Source of the DNA: Dioszegia crocea
Taxonomy: Eukaryota > Basidiomycota > Tremellomycetes > Tremellales > Bulleribasidiaceae
Assembly: GCA_001600615.1 (NCBI GenBank)
Contig: BCKK01000005.1
Span: 868,001-932,000 of the forward strand
Reading direction: 5' to 3'
Length of the DNA stretch: 64,000 nucleotides
A model generated the notes under the pieces. The model was not told the origin of the DNA. It did not search any database and was given only the letters and a program-made list of their open reading frames with translations. This document shows, in pieces, positions 56,449 to 64,000 of this stretch (positions are counted from its first letter, which is position 1; each line of letters starts with the position of its first letter). The position numbers and the translations under genes were made by a program.

Positions 56449-57839
56449 ATGCAGCTGGCTGTACTTTTCACTCTCCTCCCGCTGCTGGCCAGCGCCGCTC
56501 CTCTCTTCAACCTCCTCCCCAAGCCCAACAACCTCGTCGACATCAACCTCGGCAACCTCGGTAAGGTCCTCGAGGTCAACGTCACTCTCACCGTCGGTGG
56601 TGTCGCCCTCCCTACCAAGGTCATCCCCACTGGGCTCCCCACCGGTCTTCCTACTGGCCTCCCTACCGGTCTTCCCACTGCTGGTCTCCCCGGTCTCCCC
56701 ACTGGCGGTCTTCCAGGTCTTCCCGCTGGCGGCCTTCCTGCCCTCCCTGCGCTCGACCTCGGCAAGCTCCCCGTCGTCGGTGACCTCTTGAACGGTGGTC
56801 TCCCCACTGGTCTCCCCGCCGGCCTTCCTACCGGCCTCCCCACCGGTCTCCCCAGCCTCCCCACTGGCGGTCTCCCAGGCCTCCCCGGCCTCCCTGCTGG
56901 CGGTCTCCCTGCTCTCCCCGCCATCGACCTCGGCAAGATCCCCGTCGTCGGTGACATCTTGGGTGGTGGTCTCCCTACCGGCCTTCCTAGCCTCCCTACT
57001 GGTCTCCCTACCGGTGGACTCCCAGGTCTCCCCACTGGCGGTCTCCCAGGTCTCCCCGCTGGTGGCCTTCCTGCTCTCCCTGCTCTCGACCTCGGCAAGC
57101 TTCCCATCGTCGGTGACCTCTTGAACGGTGGCCTCTCCACTGGTCTCCCCACCGGCCTTCCTACCGGCCTTCCCACCGGTCTCCCCACTGGCCTCCCCAC
57201 CTTGCCCACTGGCCTGCCCTCCCTACCCTCCACTGGCGGCCTCCCCGACCTCAGCGGTATCATCGGTGGTGCTCTTCCCGGTGGCTCCGCTCCTTCTCTC
57301 TCCCCTGTCCTCCAGAGGCTCTCTTCTTTCCTTGTAAGTCTTCATACCTCTCATCTACCTGCGCTAACCCCACAGATCGGCTTGAAGGCTCCCTCCCTCC
57401 TCACCGCCATCACCCAGCTCAGCACTGCCATCACCAGCTTGCAGCTCGCTCTCGCTGAGCAGGCCAATGTCCTCAAGGCGTAAGTCCCTCCTCTATGCTC
57501 CGAACCACAGCTGACCCAGCAGTCGAGCCAACGACCTTGCCAACGTCGTCACCCAGGTCACTGCCCTTATCCGCACCATCAGCAACTACCTCAACCTCCT
57601 CCCCACCTCCATCCTCAACAACAGCGTCATCAAGTCTAGCGCTGCCTCTGTCGACAAGCTCCTCGCTGGCTACGTTCTCGGCCTCCAGGTCATTGGCCTC
57701 TCCACCGCCGCCTTCCTCGCCGAGGTCAACAAGCAGGGTCTCGACTTGTCTGCTCTCTCTTCTTTGCTCCCCCAGAGTAAGTCATCTGTCTTGGGCTTGT
57801 AACATACGCTGAATGATAGCCCGCGCTCTCTTCGCTTAA
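56449..57839 (+). CDS. Secreted Gly-Leu-Pro-Thr repeat protein, cluster member 3 (intact)
   Basis: 420-aa secreted protein from exons 56449-57333, 57376-57479, 57523-57776 and 57820-57839 (frame closes). Signal peptide MQLAVLFTLLPLLASAAP. After a segment related to member 1 (NNLVDINLGNLGKVLEVNV) come about 215 residues of GLPTGLP repeats, organised in three larger units each with LPAL-DLGKLPVVGDLL. The C-terminal domain begins GLKAPSLLTAITQLSTAI, continues DLANVVTQVTALIRTISNYL and LQVIGLSTAAFLAEV, and ends TRALFA. There is no Cys, no GPI-anchor-like tail and no catalytic motif. Role unknown; the composition suits a structural cell-surface or matrix protein. Confidence 0.82.
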
Positions 57840-57979
57840 GCACTTGCTGGAAGAGCCAAAAGCAAAAGGCAATATTGGCAGTCGAAGTATAATTGGGTTC
57901 CAGTTCTCCGTCTGTAGTCTCGATCTGTAGTTTCCGTCAGTGGTTTGTAAAAGTTATCAAGATGCAACATATTCGTTCT

Positions 57980-60028
57980 TTACTCTACTACTGCCTCCGC
58001 TGCCAACAGCGCCTGCTCGAATGACTCCTTCAATACTTCAATGTCCTCTTCTCCCACACTGACTCTCACCAGTCCCGCTTCTACTCCATACCCCGCCGCC
58101 CAGTCCAGCTCCAAATAATGCGCCAAGATGGTATACGGACACGCCAGTGTGAACGCCGTCCCCAATGACGGGCCCTTTGCACAAGCAAGATTGTCAAAGA
58201 AGGCCCCGCTAGCCTTGTCCGACGTAAAGGTCAAACTGAACAACCCACCATATCCGCCTTCGCCGAGAGTGGGTGTGCGCCGCGCCTGATGGAAGTTTTC
58301 GGGGGTGCTGAATCTGGGGTAATAGACTCGCTTTATGGCTTTGCCAGTTTGGGATGAGGAGGTATCCATAAGTGAGCGGGAGTGGAGGTAGGATGTGAGG
58401 AAGTGGGTGTTGTCGTTGATCCGCTTGATCCGTAGGCGGTAATCCCGAGAATTACGCTCCATGTAGACTGAGTCTTCGGGGAAGTAGTTGTCTTCGTAGG
58501 ATGACGCCATGACCGTCTGGAGACCGTCGTACCATGGGCTACTGGGATTGAGAACAAGACTGGAGTCAGCTTGGCCAAACTTAGACTGACCTTCCACCCA
58601 TGACATTGGCATCTCCGCTGAAGATCTTGGACAAACTGCTGACGACGATATCCGCAAATTGTACCACCTCGACGTTGATAAAGTTCCCAATGGTCTCGTC
58701 AATGACAATGGCAAAGCCGTATTTGTCGGCCAATTGTCGTAGCCGGACGAGATCTGGAGATCTGAGGAGAGGATTTGAGGGGAATTCGCAGAACAGCGAG
58801 AGGATGGGGGTGTCGGCCTTTGCACAGATCTCCTCTAGCGCCTCTACCTCTTCAGAACCGCCTCGACCAAGAAAGTGGCACCCAGCACCCCACTTTTGCA
58901 ATATCTTGAGTGTATCGGTGTATGGGAAACTACATTAGCTCTGGTCAGAGTTTCACTCACCCATAGCACACGCTCTTGCCTTCCGGCTTCCCTTCCGCTC
59001 TTCTCGCTCTGCGCACATTATCATGCGCATGCCAGATAGCACTCATCCCAGTCGGGTAAAGATACACATCCTCCTCTTTTACCGCCTTCTTGCCATCTCC
59101 ACCTCCTCGCTTGATATCCGCCACAGCCCCAAATCCCTCATCACTCGGCAACAGCCCACCGGCAATTCTCCGCTTCAGCGCATGTTTCGCCAGCGGAGCG
59201 TTAAACAGCGGCAGATTCCGCCCATACCGCTCTTCAAGATACGTCGTGAGGTCCGGTGTGAGATTTTCGTCCACAATTCGAGTTTCCTCTTTTCGCTGGG
59301 GGATGACGGTGGTGCTGGGGGTGCTAGAGACTGGATTTGGCTTCCGGCCGTAATGACGGTTATTCTTCCAGTTGATCGTGGCGTTCTTGCCTTGCTTCTC
59401 GGGGGCGGTAGCAACTGGAGAGTCTGGCGGAGCACCAGCGGGAGTCTCGCCGAGGAAAGATAGAGCTCTTTCGGCGGTACGAGAGGATATGCCATCTCCG
59501 GTATGTTGCCAGAACGCCTTTGCGGTCGGGAAGTGCTCCTTGTCAAAGAGCAAGATTTGGAGTTCGATCAAGTCTACGCCGGATGTTGGAGCTGCATCCG
59601 CAAGAGAAGTGACCGAACCGTCCATGGGCATAGTAGGACTCGAGGGAAGGGTAAGGGACGGGCAAATGACGAACTCGACTATGCGAGAGGGGATGGAAGG
59701 GGATTGATTGGCGAGGAAATCTCGGGCGGCTGCGGCGACTCTTTGGGATGGTAGGAGAATGCAGAGCTCGTCCGGTCGGCCAAATTTTGCCGTACACAGG
59801 TTGGCAAGCTATAATCAGCTCTGGCAAGGCTCCACGCACCTTTTGTATACTCAGGTGAATGAAGAATCTCGGATACCCCGTCTGCATTCGATCGACGACT
59901 CGGCGTTCGCCCTCTTCATATCCCACGACATCGCGGATGGTCGGGAGGGACACTGAAATTGCGTGGGGCGTATCAGCCGGCACTGAGGCACCGAGAGGGA
60001 TGGCTGGCTGTCTTTGAGGGCCGGGCAT
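57980..60028 (-). CDS. STR2: Cystathionine gamma-synthase
   Basis: PLP enzyme joining cysteine with an activated homoserine to cystathionine in transsulfuration. Coding parts on the minus strand are 59840-60028, 58961-59808, 58591-58929 and 57980-58559 (651 aa, frame closes). Start block [20 protein letters not shown] and VVGYEEGE are typical of the fungal form, which has a long N-terminal domain. Then [45 protein letters not shown] and SSLSKIFSG (PLP Lys). The end is [19 protein letters not shown]. An in-frame upstream ATG at 60130 would add 34 residues; ATG 60028 fits the family better. The intron 58560-58590 has a GTCAGT donor. Confidence 0.93.
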
Positions 60029-60189
60029 ACTGCTAGAGTTAAGGTATGGTGGGTCGATCTGACCTTTTCTGGCTGCAGCAAGCACGCGAGTCGACAACAC
60101 TGCCGTAAAGGCCAAGGTTCCGGGGCACATGAGACGCTAGGACAAAAGGGGCCTCTATGCCATCTACCCACCTTCATTCTTATACCACA

Positions 60190-61017
60190 ATGTCAGGAAG
60201 AAAGAGACCTCGCAAGTCTGGCCCGGTAGATCCAGAGCCCAACGCCGCGGCGGAAAAAACAGATGCCAATTACAGCGACGGAGACTTGACAATCTTTTCC
60301 TCGGATGGAGTGGCATTTAAGGTGCACTCGTTCTATATAAAGAGCCTGAGGTGAGCATAGGATCTACTCAGCGAAGCTTGTACTGATATAGCAGTACCGT
60401 GCTCAAAGATATGGTCGACGCGTGTACGGACGAATCGACCGAACTCAGGTTGACGGACGACACGCTTGAGCACTCGGTCGTCCTAAAACTCCTCCTCGAT
60501 CTCGCTTGTAGTAAACCTCTGCCTGATTTCGACTCCCTCCCCTGTCAAACTGTCCTCAGCCTCATCCGTCTCGCTCAAAAGTACGACTGCGGGACTCCCC
60601 AGCGAATGATCTCGCTCTACATGTCGCAACCCCTCGGACCCAAGTCGAACAATTTCAATCGCTTCATGTTCGCGACCGTCCTCGACGACGTTGACGCCGC
60701 CCACCGATTCCTACCCTCTGCAGCTATGCAGACATTCCCAGGAAGAGTCACGTACAGTGCGACTCCTGTGACTCTACCGGTGGCGGGAAGTTCCTGCATG
60801 GACGTGACGAGCATGTCCGTTGAATGGCAAGACCAGCTACCCCGGAAATACTTCCACGCCCTGCTGCGAGCATCGAGATTGCGCCTGCAGCTGCCTCCTG
60901 CTCAATGGGTCACGGTGGCGGATGAGTTCCGGATATTGGTGAGATTGCAAGGTAGGTTCCTCCCTCATCAAGCTGGGCAAGGGCTGATGAGAAGACCCCA
61001 AGAGAAAGCCGATATGA
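60190..61017 (+). CDS. BTB/POZ-domain protein, array member 1
   Basis: 248-aa protein from exons 60190-60350, 60392-60951 and 60992-61017. The N-terminal BTB signature is DLTIFSSDGVAFKVHSFYIKSLR, cut by the first intron before SSTVLKDM. The middle reads LLLDLACSKPLPDFDSLPCQ and LIRLAQKYDC; the shared C-terminal block is DQLPRKYFHALLRASRLRL. BTB domains mediate dimerisation and Cul3 recruitment; no second known domain is present. Short tail EDPKRKPI after the last splice. Exon 2 is 560 nt, identical in length to member 2. Confidence 0.83.
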
Positions 61018-61418
61018 CTGGATCGCAACCCATATTCTGCATGATTAGCGGTTCGCCTGTACTGTACAGCAAATTGGATGAGATAGGGAGGGAATGTCGA
61101 CATTCAGATGGATTATAAGATGTAGGTGCAGCACCAGAATTGACTGCTAATGACCAGACCGAAGTATCTCACAATACTGTACATGTTGTACCGATATATA
61201 ACCACAATCTCAATGTCCTGGAGCTTCCTCGTGTGACGAGGCGAGATATGACGAAATGCAGGCACGGGAAGGAATTGGCCCAGGTCACAGGTGCTGGCCG
61301 CTCACATGACGCTGGCTTCCCACCCGCCATTTCGGACTGTGCAATATCCCTTCGACTGAAAAGCATCCCGTTCTCATGCCCCTCATAACCTCCATCAACA
61401 CCCATTCTCGCGATTAGA
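61018..61418. other. Spacer of BTB array with shared promoter block
   Basis: About 400 bp. A block near 61235-61335 (ACGAGGCG, then ATGACG, then GCTCACATGAC and CCCACCC) is alignable with the region before member 4. No gene. Confidence 0.5.
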
Positions 61419-62234
61419 ATGGAAGGTACAAACGGACAGGAACCCAAGGTGGATGAGGTGTACAACGAGCGAGACGCCGACGTCGTCCTCATATCTTCCG
61501 ATAACGTTTCTTTTAAGATTCATGGCTACTTCCTTCAGGCTGTCAGGTATGTACAAAGTCCGTCTGGGTTCCCTTGCAATATGCTAATCTCCCAGTCCTG
61601 TATTCCGTGCACTGTTACAAAAGACATCGGCCGTCTCGAGTCCCGCAATTCAGACTATCCCTTTCACCGACGACAAGCTCGAGCGCGCCGCTGTACTGAA
61701 GCTTCTGCTCCACATGGCAACGAGCACACCCCTTGGCACATTCGATGACATCCCGTGTGACGATGTCATCGATCTCATTTACTTGTGTGACAAGTACGAC
61801 TGTGCCACCCCTCAACAATTGCTCAACCTCTGGATTGATCCCCAATCTAAACCCATACAAAAATATCACCGATTCTTCTACGCGTGTGCCCTGGGCAATA
61901 CAGACGCTGCCTTTCGCTTGTTTACTGCCGCGGCGACGTTGAACTTCGCAGTCCACATGACTCCCGATGATTTCTCGATTGCCGTTAGCGGGTGCGGCGG
62001 TCTCGATGTTACCGGTATGCCAGCCTTGTGGCTTGATAAACTCCCTCGCAAATACTTCCTGGCCTTACTTCGAGCATCGCGCCTGCGTATGCAGGTGCCT
62101 GACGCGACGTGGCAGAGTGTGGCCGATGAGTTCAAAAAGCAGGTGCTTCTTCAAGGTAAGCTGGACTCGCCATCAAAAGTCAGGTGGGGTAGGCTGACAG
62201 CTCAGAATCCACAAGTGCCTTAAGTTCTATTTGA
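61419..62234 (+). CDS. BTB/POZ-domain protein, array member 2
   Basis: 238-aa paralogue from exons 61419-61546, 61596-62155 and 62206-62234 (frame closes). DVVLISSDNVSFKIHGYFLQAVR then SPVFRALL is the BTB start. LIYLCDKYDCATPQQLL and DKLPRKYFLALLRASRLRM are shared with the other members. It ends ESTSALSSI. Introns are 49 and 50 nt. The N-terminus before the BTB is shorter than in members 1 and 3. Confidence 0.84.
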
Positions 62235-62648
62235 GACGTCTGAGTCAGCTATCTCATGTGTACGGATTCTTGTAAAGGTGCGCCTACGTCGTAGAATTCT
62301 AGTTGCATAGATGAGACCAGAAACTGATCCTGAAGATTCAATTCGTGGGCGGATCGTAGTGATTGACGGCGATATGGATGACCATGAATGTGCTCATCAG
62401 CCTGTCGCGCTCATCTCGCGTTGTCAGGCACTTTGCACAATGATAGATGATAGGCTCTTTCGGCCAATCTTCGCAACCAAGCTGTTGGCATGGCAGGATC
62501 GCGAGACAAGACCGCTGCAGATAGAGATAAGGTTCCGGGGCATTCCAGCTGCCCCATTCACGCGCAAGCGCCTTATCGCGCACTAGCTATGACTCACCTA
62601 CCCTCCATACAATATAGCCAGGCCAGCTTGCTCAGCTACCAAGATACC
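62235..62648. other. Spacer of BTB array
   Basis: 414 bp without supported gene; open frames here are not conserved. Confidence 0.45.
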
Positions 62649-63450
62649 ATGGGAGACGACGAATTGCCCTTTGCACTGGCTACCGACATCTCATCGGAGA
62701 AGGGGAGAAAATTCCACCCCAACTACGACGATCCGGCCGCGGACGTCATCATCACCAGCGCGGATGATCTGAAGTTCAGAGTACACAAGTACTTCCTCTG
62801 TGCGGCCAGGTGAGTCTGCTGCCTCGAAACCGCTGACTATCAAGTCCCGTATTCAGAGACATGGCCGGACCTGTTGCCTCCGCCTCAGCTGCCGAGCTGC
62901 AACTCACCGATTCCATTCTGGAACGCGGCGACATCCTCCTGCTACTACTCGACCTCATCTGCAACAAGCCCTTCACGAACTTTGACGACATCCCCTGCAT
63001 TGACATGCTCAATCTTATCCGGCTGTCGCAGAAGTACGAATGCTCCGCCGTTCTCCGAACCATCTCCCTTCACGTCACCCAACCCACCGACGCCAAGTCG
63101 AACTTCTTCGACCGGTTCTACTACGCTTGTGCCCTTGATAATGTCGAGGCCGCGCATCGCTTCCTGCCCGAGGCAGCGGCTATGACTTGGCCAGACAGGG
63201 GTCTACCAGGTCCGGCCTCGGTCCATGCGTCCACAGACGGTGGATCGAGATTGGACGTGACGAAGATGAGCTCAGTCTGGATCGATCAGCTGCCGAGGAA
63301 GTACTTCCTCGCACTGCTCCGGGCGTCAAGCTATCGTTTGTCAGGACGTGATTGGAAAGTCGTTGCGAACGACTTCAAGGCGCAGGTCGAATTACAGAGT
63401 GAGTTACGATGTCAGGGTTCGCTCTTCGCTGATTTGAAGATCGCGAATGA
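62649..63450 (+). CDS. BTB/POZ-domain protein, array member 3
   Basis: 241-aa paralogue from exons 62649-62809, 62845-63398 and 63440-63450. BTB start DVIITSADDLKFRVHKYFLCAAR then SPVFRDM. LLDLICNKPFTNFDDIPC, LIRLSQKYECSAVLRTI and DQLPRKYFLALLRASSYRL match the array. The last exon would encode only NRE; if the 41-nt intron is not spliced the frame runs on to 63532, but splicing here matches the short tails of members 1 and 2. Confidence 0.8.
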
Positions 63451-63873
63451 ATACTGCACAACTCAGACCCCTGTTCACGCCCTCGATTCAGTACTACCGT
63501 GCGGTAGCTTCGTCCGAGTCCCCCTCACCTAGTCTACAAACAGCAAACATCACATTCTGCAAATACAGTCGCGCGCCAGATGGCGGCCGGGGAGTCGAGA
63601 CTCATACAAGATGTACGTTGCTTGATGCGATGGTTGCTGATGACTAGACGAGATTAAGTGCAGTGCTATCCATATGCATCAACATGCTCTATCATTCGCG
63701 ACTGTCAGAACATCCGAATGTCAGACGAGGCGTGACATGACGCGTTCAGACCCAGGGACGATATGTCTCAGATCTCGGACCTTATCGTGCTCACATGACT
63801 TGATTTTCCCACCCACCTACCCAGGGATTTCGGTATTTGACTGATGCCTTTTCCCATCGTCATTCACATCATC
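63451..63873. other. Spacer of BTB array with shared promoter block
   Basis: About 420 bp. Block near 63723-63835 resembles the one before member 2. No gene. Confidence 0.5.
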
Positions 63874-64000
63874 ATGTCCGAGAAAGAGCCGTCTGTCGAT
63901 GTCAACGGGCTCCACCTGGATGCGAAGGGAGGAAAAGGAGGAAAGGTAGACAAGGTCTACAACGGCAAGGGCGGAGAAGATCTCGTTCTCGTCTCCAGCG
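63874..64000 (+). CDS. BTB/POZ-domain protein, array member 4, 3' partial
   Basis: 42 codons visible before the right edge: a Gly/Lys-rich N-terminus (LDAKGGKGGKVDKVYNGKGG) then EDLVLVSS, which aligns with DVVLISS of member 2. Assigned to the array by this start, position and the shared upstream block. The rest lies outside the window. Confidence 0.7.
   Translation, partial: MSEKEPSVDVNGLHLDAKGGKGGKVDKVYNGKGGEDLVLVSS

Overview
The window is nuclear DNA of a basidiomycete fungus, most likely a Tremellomycete. That placement is inferred from protein resemblance, from the gene set (complex I NDUFA6, a PKA regulatory subunit with an RRTSV inhibitor site, a GAS2-type Kar9, a membrane SGNH hydrolase) and from intron-dense compact genes; no phylogeny was run. 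Genes alternate strands with very short spacers. Coding exons were worked out by hand from splice signals, protein-family alignment and frame closure. About 140 introns were placed, and many are only 27-33 nt, with a CTRAY-like branch site almost touching the 3' AG.

Layout. 1-17,900 is a housekeeping block: GH10 xylanase (cut by the left edge), TGL2-type lipase, APC5, SGNH hydrolase, PRP3, VPS1, an unrecognised single-pass membrane protein, FUN30 and BET5/TRAPPC1. Two convergent pairs here share stop-codon bases. 18,292-18,385 is an intron-containing tRNA-His(GUG). 18,889-25,893 holds a short-chain dehydrogenase and a tandem duplication of a divergent gene pair; copy A (20,197-22,781) looks decayed and copy B (22,980-25,893) is intact. 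26,544-43,000 is again mostly core: an unknown protein, PKA regulatory subunit, Kar9-like protein, membrane-anchored cysteine synthase, transketolase, NDUFA6, RAD3/XPD, an unknown protein and ARFRP1/ARL3. RIB1 follows, then a 330-bp hAT-like MITE (44,900-45,229), a small unknown protein, a METTL21-type methyltransferase, bL32m, a HAD phosphatase and a second SDR.

51,835-57,839 is an accessory cluster of three tandem secreted repeat proteins with signal peptides, low-complexity cores (Ala-Pro and Gly-Leu-Pro-Thr repeats) and one shared C-terminal helical domain with strictly conserved exon lengths. The first copy contains a 200-N assembly gap and the second a 1-bp frameshift. A relic of the neighbouring cystathionine gamma-synthase lies between the second and third copies and records how the cluster was duplicated. 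57,980-60,028 is that cystathionine gamma-synthase. 60,190 to the right edge is a tandem array of at least four BTB/POZ paralogues.

Functional links visible here are modest: cysteine synthase and cystathionine gamma-synthase both belong to sulfur amino-acid metabolism, and APC5, Kar9-like and FUN30 to chromosome and division biology. No operon-like organisation is expected. The strongest candidates for undescribed biology are the secreted repeat-protein cluster, the duplicated F-box-like/MYVPPS pair, the BTB array and the ultrashort-intron architecture.
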